Below, piece after piece: positions 55,443 through 64,000 of a stretch of DNA of 64,000 nucleotides. The stretch comes from Pseudomonas sp. Bout1 (lineage in GTDB: Bacteria; Pseudomonadota; Gammaproteobacteria; Pseudomonadales; Pseudomonadaceae). The notes under the pieces are model-generated. The model searched no databases. It was not told where the DNA came from and saw only the letters and a program-made list of their open reading frames with translations. A program made the position numbers and the translations under genes. Numbering within the stretch: position 1 is the first letter of the stretch; each line of letters starts with the position of its first letter. The stretch covers positions 1,007,001 to 1,071,000 of the forward strand of contig NZ_JAVIWK010000001.1 in assembly GCF_034314165.1 (NCBI RefSeq), read 5' to 3'.

Positions 55443-56810
55443 ATGCGCAAGATGATTCTGCAATGCGGCGTGTTGGCCCTGAGCCTGCTGGCTGCCAACG
55501 TGATGGCTGCTGTTTCGCCTGAAGAAGCGGCCAAGCTCGGCACCACGCTTACCCCGGTGGGCGCCGAGAAAGCCGGCAACGCCGACGGTTCGATCCCCGC
55601 CTGGACCGGCGGCATCCCGAAAAACGCCGGCGCGGTAGACAGCAAAGGCTTCCTCGCCGACCCGTTTGCCAGTGAAAAACCGCTGTTCGTGATCACCGCC
55701 GCCACGGTCGACAAGTACAAGGACAAGCTCTCCGAAGGCCAGGTGGCGATGTTCAAGCGCTACCCGCAAACTTACAAGATCCCGGTGTACCCAACCCACC
55801 GCACGGTCAACCTGCCGCCAGAGATCTACGAGTCGATCAAGCGCAGCGCGCTCAATGTGCATGCGATCAACGACGGCAATGGCCTGGAAAACTTCACCGG
55901 CAACCGCTACTACGCCTTCCCGATTCCGAAAAATGGCGTGGAAGTGCTGTGGAACCACATCACCCGTTACCACGGCGGCAACCTGCGCCGCATCATCACC
56001 CAGGCCACGCCGCAGACCAACGGCAGCTACACGCCGATCCGTTTCGAGGAAGAAGTGGCCGTGCCGCAACTGATCCCGGACATGGACCCGGTCAAGGGCG
56101 CCAACGTGCTGACCTTCTTCAAGCAGTCGGTGACCGCCCCGGCGCGCCTGGCAGGCAACGTACTGCTGGTGCATGAAACCCTCGACCAGGTGAAGGAACC
56201 GCGCCTGGCCTGGGTCTACAACGCCGGCCAGCGCCGGGTACGTCGTGCCCCGCAAGTGGCCTACGACGGCCCGGGCACTGCCGCCGACGGCCTGCGCACC
56301 TCGGATAACTTCGACATGTTCTCCGGCGCCCCCGACCGCTACGACTGGAAGCTGGTGGGCAAGAAGGAAATGTACATTCCCTACAACAGCTACAAGCTTG
56401 ACTCGCCGACGCTCAAGTACGACGACATCATCAAGGCCGGCCACATCAACCAGGACCTGACCCGCTACGAGCTGCACCGGGTCTGGGAAGTGATCGGTAC
56501 CGTCAAGCCAAGCGAGCGGCATATTTACGCCAAGCGCCACATGTACATCGACGAAGACAGCTGGCAAGTCGCGCTGGTGGACCACTACGACGGCCGCGGC
56601 CAACTGTGGCGCGTGGCAGAAGGGCATGCGCAGTTCTACTATGACCACCAGGTGCCGGCCTACACCGTCGAAACCCTTTACGACATCATCGCCGGGCGCT
56701 ACATCGCCCTGGGGATGAAGAACGAGGAGAAGAGCAGCTTCGTGTTCGGCTTTGCGGCCAAGGCGGCCGACTACACCCCGGCAGCGTTGCGCTCGGAAGG
56801 CGTGCGCTGA
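55443..56810 (+). CDS. DUF1329 secreted protein
   Basis: A 455-residue protein with a signal peptide ending near MAA, then VSPEEAAKLGTTLTPVGAEKAGNADGSIPAWTGGI broken here as the family's N-terminal mark (AAKLGTTLTPVGAEKAGN). The DUF1329 domain has a LolA/LolB-like fold. It always pairs with DUF1302 and probably serves as its periplasmic lipid- or substrate-carrying partner. A terminator follows at 56931-56961. Confidence 0.9.
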   Translation: MRKMILQCGVLALSLLAANVMAAVSPEEAAKLGTTLTPVGAEKAGNADGSIPAWTGGIPKNAGAVDSKGFLADPFASEKPLFVITAATVDKYKDKLSEGQVAMFKRYPQTYKIPVYPTHRTVNLPPEIYESIKRSALNVHAINDGNGLENFTGNRYYAFPIPKNGVEVLWNHITRYHGGNLRRIITQATPQTNGSYTPIRFEEEVAVPQLIPDMDPVKGANVLTFFKQSVTAPARLAGNVLLVHETLDQVKEPRLAWVYNAGQRRVRRAPQVAYDGPGTAADGLRTSDNFDMFSGAPDRYDWKLVGKKEMYIPYNSYKLDSPTLKYDDIIKAGHINQDLTRYELHRVWEVIGTVKPSERHIYAKRHMYIDEDSWQVALVDHYDGRGQLWRVAEGHAQFYYDHQVPAYTVETLYDIIAGRYIALGMKNEEKSSFVFGFAAKAADYTPAALRSEGVR

Positions 56811-56834
56811 AACCTGATTTAAATGCGCTCAAAC

Positions 56835-56923
56835 TGTAGGAGCTGGCTTGCCTGCGATAGCGGTGTATCAGTAACAGATACCTAACCTGACACACCGCTA
56901 TCGCAGGCAAGCCAGCGCCTACA
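56835..56923. repeat. REPIN, GTAGGAGCTGGCTTGCCTGC type
   Basis: Inverted units TGTAGGAGCTGGCTTGCCTG and its complement ending GCGCCTACA enclose a loop with TCAGTAACAGATACCTAACC. The loop is nearly the reverse complement of the loop in 63832-63920. It lies between the DUF1329 stop and its terminator. Confidence 0.9.
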
Positions 56924-56930
56924 ATTTCAT

Positions 56931-56961
56931 GCCGGGTTGCCGTTTGGCTCCCGGCTTTTTT
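56931..56961 (+). terminator. Intrinsic terminator downstream of DUF1329
   Basis: GCCGGG (56931-56936) pairs with CCCGGC (56950-56955), followed by six T. It is beyond the REPIN at 56835-56923, so the REPIN is likely transcribed with the operon. Confidence 0.75.
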
Positions 56962-57059
56962 ATGCCCGCCAATCAGCCTGCTGAATACTCCTCAACAACC
57001 GCCAGCCACAGGACTAGGGTAGGCGGCACGCTGTATAAAATAAAAACAGGGACGCAGTA

Positions 57060-59549
57060 ATGACCGCCATGACCCGTTGTCTGGATCGTCCTGGATTCAT
57101 GCCACGCTTGTCTGCCCATCATCTGCTGCGCCCACGCCTGGCCGGGCCGTTGCTCAACGCGTCGGCGCGGGTGAAGTTGCTCTGTGCGCCGGCCGGCAGT
57201 GGCAAGAGCGCCCTGCTCGCCGAGTGTGCGTTGCAGGCGCCTGCGGAGTGCCAGGTGTACTGGTTGCCGCTGAACGGCGCGGGCCAGGATTTATGCCAGC
57301 GTCTGGCGCAAAACCTTGGCCTGGATTTTATCGATGAACCCACGTTGCTGCTGGCTCTCAACCGCTGGCAAGCGCCGGCCTGGCTGTTTCTCGATGACTT
57401 CTGCAGGGTGCCGGCGCCGGAGTTGGATGCGTTGCTTGATCGCATTCTGGCGGCCAGCAGCCCGGCCTTGACCTGGTGGATTGGCGCGCGGCGACGGCCG
57501 GCCTGTAACTGGCCCCGGCTATTACTCGACGATGAATTGTGGGAGTGCAATGCTGCCGAGTTGGCGTTTGATCACACCGAGATCCACTACTTGGCCGGGC
57601 CGTGCGCCGACAAGGTGCTGAAGTTCAGCGCCGGCTGGTGCGCGGGTGCGCGCATCGCATTGCTTGAAGGCGAAGGGCACCCCGACAAAACCTTGCTCGA
57701 CTACCTGCAACACGAGCTGTTCAGCGGCCTGGCCCCGGAATTGGCCGAAGCCTGGCGCGTGCTCGCGCACCTGCCACGCTTCAACCCGAGTGTGTGTGAA
57801 CACCTGTTCGGCTTTGGCGACGGTGGCGATTACCTGCGTGACTTGCTGGCGTTGGGGGCCTTTATCGAACCCTGGGAAGACTCCACCGACTGGCTGCAAA
57901 TCTTCCCGCCGCTGGCCCAGCTTATGCGCGACGAACCCTGGCCAGCCAAGCGCTCCTGGCACCGGCGTGCCTGCCAATGGTTTACCGCCGCCGAGGACTG
58001 GCAACCGGCGTTTGAACAGGCGCTGCTGGCCGAAGAGTACGAAGTGGCCGTAAGCCTGTTGCAGCATTTCAGTTTTGAAGACCTGTTTCGCCAGCAAAAT
58101 GCGGTGCTGCTGTTGCGCCTGCATGAGCAACATGGCGATGAGTTGATGCTGGGTTCGGCGCAACTGGTGGGGCTGGTGACGGCGGCGTTGCTGTTCGCCG
58201 GACGCTTCGACCAGGCGGCGTTGTGCATCGATCAACTGGCGCGTTTCACGCCGCAACCGACCGCGCACTCGCAGCGCTATCTGCTGGCCCGCTGGCAGGC
58301 GCAATGGGGCTGGCTGTTGCACCTGGGAGGCGAAGCCGCACGCGCCCGGGAGCATTTTCTCGAAGCCCTGCAAGACTTGCCCGAGAGCGCCTGGACATCG
58401 CGCTTGATGTGCCTGTCGGGCCTTACCCAGCAAGCCCTGCTGCGAGGCGAGCTGGATGTAGCCCAAGGGCTGAACCGTGAGGCGTTATGCCTGGCGCGTT
58501 CCCATGGCTCTTTGCTGCTTGAGGCATTGCTGGAGCTGGATCATGCGCAGTTGCTGGAACAGCGCGGCGCCCCGTATAGGGCTCAAAGCCTGCTGGAAAA
58601 CGTGCAGCGAATGCTGGTGCAACAGCGCCTCAAGGCCGGGCCGTTGGTAGGGCGTATCTCGCTGCGACGTGGGCACCTGGCCCTGCGCCAAGGTCACGAC
58701 GCCGTCGCCGCCGAATGTTTCGCGTCCGGCCTGGGCATGTGCCTGCACAGCCAGGACAAGCGCGTGCTCTACGGCTATCTCGGCCTGGCGCTATTGGCCG
58801 CCAACAAGGGTGATTACGCCCAGGCGTTTATCCAACTGCGGGATGCCGAGCGCCTGATGCAGCAACGCCAGGTGCCCGACACCGTTTATCGTGCCGTGCT
58901 GCTGTTGCTCAGTGGGCATTTCTGGTTGCAGCAGGGCCGCGCCGAACTGACCCTGGAAGCAGTGACCCGCGTGCTGCGTCACTACAGTGGGCCCAAGGCC
59001 AAACAAGCACCGCCGGCCACCCTGGAGCTGATCCCGCGTCTTGAGTACTTGCAGGTGCTAGCCGAAGTGAAATTGCGCCGGGCCGAAGAGCCCATCGCGC
59101 GCCTGGGTGCGTTACTGGAGACTGCTCGGCAACGCGGCATGCTGTGCCTGGAAGCGGAGTTGCATTTGGTGCTGGGGGAAGTGGCCTGGCAAGTAGGCGA
59201 TCGGCCATTAGCCGTGCGCTCACTGGAAGCCGGGCTGGAACTGGCGGGGCGCTGCCAGGTGCAACAGGCGATTCGCGAGTTGCGCCTCAGGCAGCCGGGG
59301 TTGTTGAGTGCGTTGGGGCTGGAGCCGCAGGAGTGCCTGGCGGCGGCGGGGGAAAACCCGTTGAGCCAGCGCGAGCTTGAGGTGCTGAAGTTGATCGCCT
59401 TGGGCAATTCCAATCTGGAAATTGCCAGCCAGTTGTTTATCTCGCTGCACACGGTGAAAACCCATGCGCGGCGCATTCATAGCAAGTTGGGGGTAGAGCG
59501 GCGTACCCAGGCAGTGGCCAAGGCCAAGACGCTGGGATTGATGGCTTGA
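57060..59549 (+). CDS. MalT-like LuxR-family regulator
   Basis: An 829-residue large regulator. It has an N-terminal STAND-type ATPase with P-loop [16 protein letters not shown] (about residue 45), a long helical repeat region (about residues 300-750) like the TPR superhelix of MalT, and a C-terminal LuxR HTH with [23 protein letters not shown] and [18 protein letters not shown]. It probably senses a ligand and activates the DUF1302/DUF1329 pair just upstream; in P. putida a similar gene order is known. Regulation is inferred from position only. Confidence 0.9.
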   Translation: MTAMTRCLDRPGFMPRLSAHHLLRPRLAGPLLNASARVKLLCAPAGSGKSALLAECALQAPAECQVYWLPLNGAGQDLCQRLAQNLGLDFIDEPTLLLALNRWQAPAWLFLDDFCRVPAPELDALLDRILAASSPALTWWIGARRRPACNWPRLLLDDELWECNAAELAFDHTEIHYLAGPCADKVLKFSAGWCAGARIALLEGEGHPDKTLLDYLQHELFSGLAPELAEAWRVLAHLPRFNPSVCEHLFGFGDGGDYLRDLLALGAFIEPWEDSTDWLQIFPPLAQLMRDEPWPAKRSWHRRACQWFTAAEDWQPAFEQALLAEEYEVAVSLLQHFSFEDLFRQQNAVLLLRLHEQHGDELMLGSAQLVGLVTAALLFAGRFDQAALCIDQLARFTPQPTAHSQRYLLARWQAQWGWLLHLGGEAARAREHFLEALQDLPESAWTSRLMCLSGLTQQALLRGELDVAQGLNREALCLARSHGSLLLEALLELDHAQLLEQRGAPYRAQSLLENVQRMLVQQRLKAGPLVGRISLRRGHLALRQGHDAVAAECFASGLGMCLHSQDKRVLYGYLGLALLAANKGDYAQAFIQLRDAERLMQQRQVPDTVYRAVLLLLSGHFWLQQGRAELTLEAVTRVLRHYSGPKAKQAPPATLELIPRLEYLQVLAEVKLRRAEEPIARLGALLETARQRGMLCLEAELHLVLGEVAWQVGDRPLAVRSLEAGLELAGRCQVQQAIRELRLRQPGLLSALGLEPQECLAAAGENPLSQRELEVLKLIALGNSNLEIASQLFISLHTVKTHARRIHSKLGVERRTQAVAKAKTLGLMA

Positions 59550-59578
59550 ACTCTAATCTCGAAATCAACGCAGGCTAA

Positions 59579-59668
59579 TGTGGGAGCCGGGCTTGCCCGC
59601 GATGACGGTGTGTCAGGGGCAGATAGCTAACCTGATGCACCGCTATCGCAGGCAAGCCAGCTCCCACA
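59579..59668. repeat. REPIN, GGGAGCCGGGCTTGCCCGCG type
   Basis: Left unit GTGGGAGCCGGGCTTGCCCG and right unit CTATCGCAGGCAAGCCAGCT differ in core, so this REPIN joins two REP variants. The loop contains TGTCAGGGGCAGATAGCTAA and resembles the loops at 56835 and 63832. It lies between convergent regulator genes. Confidence 0.85.
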
Positions 59669-59684
59669 GTTGAACGGCGTTGTG

Positions 59685-60485
59685 TCAGGGAAGCTGATAA
59701 CCCATGCGCCAACTCACCGCCTGGGTCGCCGCCAACAAACGCTTCGCCGCCGGGCCGTCTTCATCGGCATGGAACAACGACGTCGGCCCCACCACAGTCA
59801 ATACCGCCGCCACCTGGCCGACCGCGTTGAACACCGGCGCCGATAACGCGTCTACGCCGGGCATCAGCAAACCGTGCACAAAGTGCAGGCCACGCTGACG
59901 GATCTGCTCGCAGGTGGTGGCGTAGGCCTGGTCATCCGCCAACGCATGGGCGATGCCCGCCTGAATCTCCCGCTCGCGCAACTCCACGGTTTCCCGCGAC
60001 GGCAGAAACGCGCTGAACACCAAGCCGGTGGACGAACTGAGCAGCGGCAACACCGAACCCAATTGCGTCACCACCGTCACCGCGCGCACCGCAGGCTCGA
60101 TATGCACCACGGTTGCGCCCTGGTTGCCCCAAACGGCCAGGAAGCAGGTTTCATTCAACTCGTCCCGCAGTTCTGCCAAGGGCAGGGCGGCGACTTTCAG
60201 CACGTCCATGCTGCCCAGCGCGGCCAGGCCCACGCGCAAGGCTTCGCGGCCCAGGCCGTAATGGTTGGTGGCGGTGTTCTGCTCGGCAAACCCTGAGGCA
60301 ATCAGCGCCTGCAAGTAGCGGTGAACCTTGCTCGCCGGCATTTGCACGTGCTCGGCCAGGCGCGACAACGAGGTGGCCGGCGACAGTTCAGCCAGGGCCT
60401 TGAGGATGTCGGTGCCCACTTCGGCCGAGCGGACTTTCTGTTTACCGGTGTCGCGGGGGGCGGGCGGCTTTTCCATGGAGGGCAT
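59685..60485 (-). CDS. hmgR: IclR-family regulator of homogentisate genes (HmgR-like)
   Basis: A 266-residue IclR repressor. The N-terminal winged helix contains LKALAELSPATSLSRLAEHVQMPASKVHRYLQALIA and the C-terminal effector domain contains GLVFSAFLPSRETV. It is divergent from hmgA with a 110-bp shared promoter region holding an inverted repeat (60540-60554). In P. putida HmgR represses hmgABC and homogentisate is the inducer; position supports the same role. Confidence 0.88.
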   Translation of the reverse strand: MPSMEKPPAPRDTGKQKVRSAEVGTDILKALAELSPATSLSRLAEHVQMPASKVHRYLQALIASGFAEQNTATNHYGLGREALRVGLAALGSMDVLKVAALPLAELRDELNETCFLAVWGNQGATVVHIEPAVRAVTVVTQLGSVLPLLSSSTGLVFSAFLPSRETVELREREIQAGIAHALADDQAYATTCEQIRQRGLHFVHGLLMPGVDALSAPVFNAVGQVAAVLTVVGPTSLFHADEDGPAAKRLLAATQAVSWRMGYQLP

Positions 60486-60539
60486 GAATCCGAAAGACGA
60501 ATGGGCGTCTTTATAGCTTGACGGTCAACAGGTATCAAA

Positions 60540-60564
60540 TTACGTTATGCGTAACTGGATTACG
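60540..60564. promoter_or_regulatory. Putative HmgR operator
   Basis: TTACG (60540-60544), five bases and CGTAA (60550-60554) form a perfect inverted repeat, and a third TTACG is at 60560-60564. It lies 41 bp before the hmgA start in the hmgR-hmgA divergent gap. Confidence 0.55.
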
Positions 60565-60595
60565 ATAAAAACAACTTCCGCTCAGAGGACGATCC

Positions 60596-61879
60596 ATGAC
60601 CCTCGAATACCAATCAGGCTTCGGCAATGAATTTGCCAGCGAAGCCTTGCCCGGCGCCCTGCCGGTCGGCCAGAACGCCCCGCAGAAAGCGCCCTACGGG
60701 CTGTACACCGAACTCTTCTCCGGCACCGCCTTCACCATGGCCCGCAGCGAAGCCCGGCGCACCTGGCTGTATCGCATCCAGCCGTCGGCCAATCACCCGG
60801 CGTTCGTCAAGCTGGAGCGGCAATTGGCCGGTGGCCCGCTGGGCGCTGTGACGCCAAATCGCCTGCGCTGGAACCCGCTGGATATTCCGGCTGAACCGAC
60901 AGACTTCATCGACGGGCTTGTAGGCATGGTCGCCAATTCAGCGTCCGAAAAACCCTCTGGTATCAGCATTTACAACTACCGCGCCAACCGCTCGATGGAC
61001 CGCGTGTTCTTCAACGCCGACGGCGAACTGTTGATCGTTCCCGAGCAAGGCCGCCTGCGTATTGCTACCGAATTGGGTGTGCTGGACGTCGAGCCGTTGG
61101 AAATTGTCGTGCTGCCCCGCGGCCTCAAATTTCGCGTCGAACTGCTGGACGCCCAAGCCCGCGGCTACGTCGCCGAGAACCATGGCGCGCCACTGCGCCT
61201 CCCGGACCTGGGGCCGATCGGCAGCAACGGCCTGGCCAATGCACGGGATTTCCTCACGCCCGTCGCCCATTACGAAGACCTCAAGCAACCGACCACGCTG
61301 GTGCAGAAATTCCTCGGCGAACTGTGGGGTTGCGAGCTGGACCATTCGCCGCTGAACGTGGTGGCGTGGCACGGCAACAACGTGCCGTACAAATACGACC
61401 TGCGCCGCTTCAACACCATCGGCACCGTGAGTTTCGATCACCCCGACCCGTCGATCTTCACCGTATTGACCTCGCCCACCAGCGTGCACGGCTTGGCCAA
61501 CCTCGACTTCGTGATCTTCCCGCCTCGCTGGATGGTCGCGGAAAACACCTTCCGGCCGCCGTGGTTCCACCGCAACCTGATGAACGAGTACATGGGCCTG
61601 ATCCAGGGTGCCTACGACGCCAAGGCCGAAGGCTTCCTGCCCGGTGGCGCGTCGCTGCACAGCTGCATGAGCGCCCACGGCCCGGATGGCGAAACCTGCA
61701 CCAAGGCCATCAACGTGGAGCTTGCGCCCCACAAGATTGATAACACCATGGCGTTCATGTTCGAGACCAGCCAGGTGCTGCGTCCTACACAGTTCGCGCT
61801 GGAGTGCTCGCAGCTGCAACCTTCCTACGACGCTTGCTGGGCCTCGCTGCCCACAACCTTCAACCCGAATCGGAGATAA
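60596..61879 (+). CDS. hmgA: Homogentisate 1,2-dioxygenase
   Basis: A 427-residue Fe(II) dioxygenase opening the ring of homogentisate to maleylacetoacetate. It begins [19 protein letters not shown] and has PFRVELLD-like [19 protein letters not shown] and the metal-site region [24 protein letters not shown] [20 protein letters not shown] precedes the ATG. It is 3 bp before fahA, which starts behind a ribosome site overlapping the stop. It is the first step in tyrosine and phenylalanine breakdown after homogentisate. Confidence 0.97.
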   Translation: MTLEYQSGFGNEFASEALPGALPVGQNAPQKAPYGLYTELFSGTAFTMARSEARRTWLYRIQPSANHPAFVKLERQLAGGPLGAVTPNRLRWNPLDIPAEPTDFIDGLVGMVANSASEKPSGISIYNYRANRSMDRVFFNADGELLIVPEQGRLRIATELGVLDVEPLEIVVLPRGLKFRVELLDAQARGYVAENHGAPLRLPDLGPIGSNGLANARDFLTPVAHYEDLKQPTTLVQKFLGELWGCELDHSPLNVVAWHGNNVPYKYDLRRFNTIGTVSFDHPDPSIFTVLTSPTSVHGLANLDFVIFPPRWMVAENTFRPPWFHRNLMNEYMGLIQGAYDAKAEGFLPGGASLHSCMSAHGPDGETCTKAINVELAPHKIDNTMAFMFETSQVLRPTQFALECSQLQPSYDACWASLPTTFNPNRR

Positions 61880-61882
61880 CCC

Positions 61883-63169
61883 ATGACTCAGCCTAATCTC
61901 ACCCGCAGTTGGGTGGCTTCCGCCAACGGTCATCGGGATTTCCCGCTGCAAAACCTGCCGCTGGGTGTGTTCAGCGTTAACGGTTCTGCGCCGCGCAGTG
62001 GCGTGGCAATTGGCGAGCACATTCTCGATCTGCAGGCCGCTTTGGAATGCTTTGCGGGCGAAGCCCGTCGCGCCGTTGAAGCTACCGCTGGCGGCCAGCT
62101 CAACGCCTTTTTCGAACTCGGCCGTGGCCCACGTGTGGCCCTGCGTGAGCGCCTGCTGGAACTGCTGGCGGAAGGCAGCGACCAGCAAGGCAAACTGCAA
62201 GCTGCGCTGCTCCTGGCTGCCGATTGCCAGATGCACCTGCCAGCCAGAATCAACGATTACACCGACTTCTACGTGGGCATCGAGCACGCGCAAAACGTCG
62301 GCAAACTGTTCCGCCCGGACAACCCGTTGCTGCCCAACTACAAGTATGTGCCGATCGGTTACCACGGCCGCGCGTCGACGATTCGTCCTTCAGGCACCGA
62401 AGTTCGTCGCCCTAAAGGCCAGACCCTGCCAGCCGGCCAGACCGAACCGACCTTCGGCCCTTGTGCACGTTTGGATTACGAGCTGGAACTGGGCATCTGG
62501 ATCGGCCAGGGCAATGCCATGGGCGACTCGATTGCTATCGGCGACGCCGCTGATCACATCGCCGGTTTCTGCCTGCTCAACGACTGGTCGGCGCGGGATA
62601 TCCAGGCATGGGAATACCAGCCGCTGGGGCCGTTCCTGTCGAAGAGTTTTATCACCAGCATTTCGCCGTGGGTGGTGACGGCTGAAGCCCTGGAACCTTT
62701 CCGCAATGCACAGCCGGCGCGCCCCGAAGGCGACCCGCAACCGTTGCCGTACCTGCTGGACAAGCGCGACCAGGCTGCCGGTGGCTTTGATATCGAACTG
62801 GAAGTGCTGCTGACCACCGCCTCGATGCGTGAGCAGAACCTGCCGGCCCATCGCCTGACCCTCAGCAACACCCAACACATGTACTGGACCGTGGCGCAAA
62901 TGGTTGCGCACCACAGCGTCAACGGTTGCCAGTTGCAGGCCGGTGACCTGTTCGGTTCAGGCACCTTGTCGGGGCCGCAACCCGGTCAGTTCGGCAGCCT
63001 GCTGGAAATCACCGAAGGCGGCAAAAAGCCGATCGAACTGGCCTCCGGCGAAGTGCGTAAATTCCTTGAAGATGGCGACGAAGTCATCCTGCGTGCCCGC
63101 TGCACCCGCGACGGTTTCGCTTCCATCGGCTTCGGCGAATGCCGGGGTACCGTGGTCGCGGCGCGCTGA
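61883..63169 (+). CDS. fahA: Fumarylacetoacetase
   Basis: A 428-residue hydrolase splitting fumarylacetoacetate into fumarate and acetoacetate. It has an N-terminal SH3-like domain and the catalytic FAH domain with INDYTDFYVGIEHAQNVG, metal ligands in the RLDYELELGIWIG and FCLLNDWSARDIQAWEY blocks. The length is normal. It lies between hmgA and maiA in one operon. Confidence 0.97.
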   Translation: MTQPNLTRSWVASANGHRDFPLQNLPLGVFSVNGSAPRSGVAIGEHILDLQAALECFAGEARRAVEATAGGQLNAFFELGRGPRVALRERLLELLAEGSDQQGKLQAALLLAADCQMHLPARINDYTDFYVGIEHAQNVGKLFRPDNPLLPNYKYVPIGYHGRASTIRPSGTEVRRPKGQTLPAGQTEPTFGPCARLDYELELGIWIGQGNAMGDSIAIGDAADHIAGFCLLNDWSARDIQAWEYQPLGPFLSKSFITSISPWVVTAEALEPFRNAQPARPEGDPQPLPYLLDKRDQAAGGFDIELEVLLTTASMREQNLPAHRLTLSNTQHMYWTVAQMVAHHSVNGCQLQAGDLFGSGTLSGPQPGQFGSLLEITEGGKKPIELASGEVRKFLEDGDEVILRARCTRDGFASIGFGECRGTVVAAR

Positions 63170-63181
63170 GAGGGCCGGGCC

Positions 63182-63826
63182 ATGGAACTCTATACTTACT
63201 ACCGCTCCACTTCGTCCTACCGGGTAAGAATCGCGCTGGCCTTAAAGGGTGTGGACTTCACCGCGGTGCCGGTCAACCTGCTGGTGCCCAAGGGCGGCGC
63301 CAATCGCCAGCCGGAATACCTGGCGATCAACCCCCAGGGTCGCGTGCCGGCCTTGCGCACCGATGACGGCGATGTGTTGATTCAGTCGCCGGCGATCATC
63401 GAGTACCTGGAGGAACGTTATCCGCAGGTGCCGTTGCTCTCCATGGACTTGGCAACCCGCGCGCATGAGCGCGCGGTGGCGTCGATCATCGGGTGCGACA
63501 TCCACCCGCTGCACAACTCCAGCACCCAGAATCTGCTCAAGCAGTGGGGGCACGATGAGGCGCAAGTGCTGGAGTGGATCGGGCATTGGATCAGCCAGGG
63601 CTTGGCGGCGGTGGAGCAGTTGATCGGCGATCAGGGCTATTGCTTTGGCGAGCAGCCGGGGATGGCCGATGCGTTTTTGATCCCGCAGCTGTATGCAGCC
63701 GAACGGTTCAAGGTATCGCTGGGGGCGTACCCGCGCATTCAGCGGGTGGCGGCGTTGGCGGCGCAGCATCCGGCGTTTATGGCGGCGCACCCTGCCAAGC
63801 AACCCGATACCCCTGACACGCCATAA
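63182..63826 (+). CDS. maiA: Maleylacetoacetate isomerase (zeta-class GST)
   Basis: A 214-residue glutathione-dependent isomerase changing maleylacetoacetate to fumarylacetoacetate. It has YRSTSSYRVRIALALKGV at the N-terminus, AINPQGRVPALRTDDG, and SPAIIEYLEERYP. The zeta-class motif SSCx is read here as STSSY, with Ser in place of the usual Cys. GAGAGGG lies before the ATG. It ends the hmgA-fahA-maiA operon. Confidence 0.95.
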   Translation: MELYTYYRSTSSYRVRIALALKGVDFTAVPVNLLVPKGGANRQPEYLAINPQGRVPALRTDDGDVLIQSPAIIEYLEERYPQVPLLSMDLATRAHERAVASIIGCDIHPLHNSSTQNLLKQWGHDEAQVLEWIGHWISQGLAAVEQLIGDQGYCFGEQPGMADAFLIPQLYAAERFKVSLGAYPRIQRVAALAAQHPAFMAAHPAKQPDTPDTP

Positions 63827-63831
63827 ATCAA

Positions 63832-63920
63832 TGTGGGAGCTGGCTTGCCTGCGATCGCGATGTGTCAGGTTAGGTATCTGTTACTGATGCACCGCTATCG
63901 CAGGCAAGCCAGCTCCCACA
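63832..63920. repeat. REPIN, GTGGGAGCTGGCTTGCCTGC type
   Basis: Inverted units TGTGGGAGCTGGCTTGCCTG and its complement ending CAGCTCCCACA. The loop TGTCAGGTTAGGTATCTGTT is nearly the reverse complement of the loop in 56835-56923. It begins just after the maiA stop. Confidence 0.92.
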
Positions 63921-63973
63921 TGTGATCTACAGCGTGTCCAAAAAAAATATAAAAACAATACAGGTCCCTTGCG

Positions 63974-64000
63974 ATGCAAAATCAGATTGCCAGCTTTCGT
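63974..64000 (+). CDS. Possible start of next gene, cut by window edge
   Basis: An ATG at 63974 opens nine codons (MQNQIASFR) to the window end. The upstream tract is A-rich but has only a weak ribosome site. It is too short to name. Confidence 0.35.

Overview
The window is chromosomal DNA from a Pseudomonas of the P. fluorescens group. The evidence is high GC, several families of Pseudomonas REP/REPIN repeats in the intergenic gaps, Pseudomonas-type gene order (ychF-pth-rplY-prs-tRNA-Gln-ispE-lolB, hemA-prfA-prmC-moeB-murI, algW-nif3-cysD-cysNC, hmgA-fahA-maiA), and the edge of an Hrp-type (rsp/rsc) type III secretion locus like that of P. fluorescens SBW25. I see no prophage, integrase, transposase, CRISPR array or obvious pseudogene.

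Layout. 1-1.8 kb: edge of a type III secretion cluster, with a putative inner-rod protein, a small pilin-position protein behind a perfect-match hrp box, and an HrpR/HrpS-type activator. 2.2-14.1 kb: housekeeping genes for translation, PRPP, isoprenoid, lipoprotein sorting, haem and cell wall. 14.2-15.2 kb: PagL-like lipid A deacylase and a YkgJ-like protein. 15.3-24.9 kb: a leftward, tightly overlapping photolyase operon holding a LitR-type MerR regulator, photolyase, a DUF523/DUF1722 desulfidase-like protein, a cyclopropane-synthase-like lipid methyltransferase, DUF1365, flavin oxidoreductases, an SDR, an NTF2-like protein and DUF2878. 25.1-28.3 kb: TIGR01777 epimerase, ferrochelatase, AlgW. 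28.4-33.4 kb: Nif3-like protein, sulfate activation (CysD, CysNC), acyltransferase. 33.4-41.8 kb: Pta, DUF3565, SlyD, glutathione peroxidase, Old Yellow Enzyme, glycosyltransferase, CysZ, TrxB. 42-47.2 kb: pterin operon (folM-folE-folX), a second LitR-like MerR regulator, a PilZ-like protein and a short LOV blue-light receptor. 47.3-53.1 kb: flavodoxin, LysR with LrgA/LrgB, class II aldolase, alpha/beta hydrolase, SDR. 53.6-59.5 kb: DUF1302/DUF1329 pair and a MalT-like LuxR regulator. 59.7-63.8 kb: homogentisate catabolism (IclR, hmgA, fahA, maiA).

The most interesting content is a light-response system split over two loci 22 kb apart. The photolyase operon has two exact TGTACA-N12-TGTACA direct repeats bracketing a near-consensus sigma-70 promoter. 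As I recall, this matches the consensus reported for the P. putida LitR homologue PplR1. The second locus supplies another class-II-like LitR protein and a LOV protein with the photoactive cysteine in place, beside folE, which has been reported light-inducible in P. putida. The photolyase operon would then couple DNA photorepair to membrane-lipid modification and possibly to handling of thiolated uridine. That coupling is my inference.
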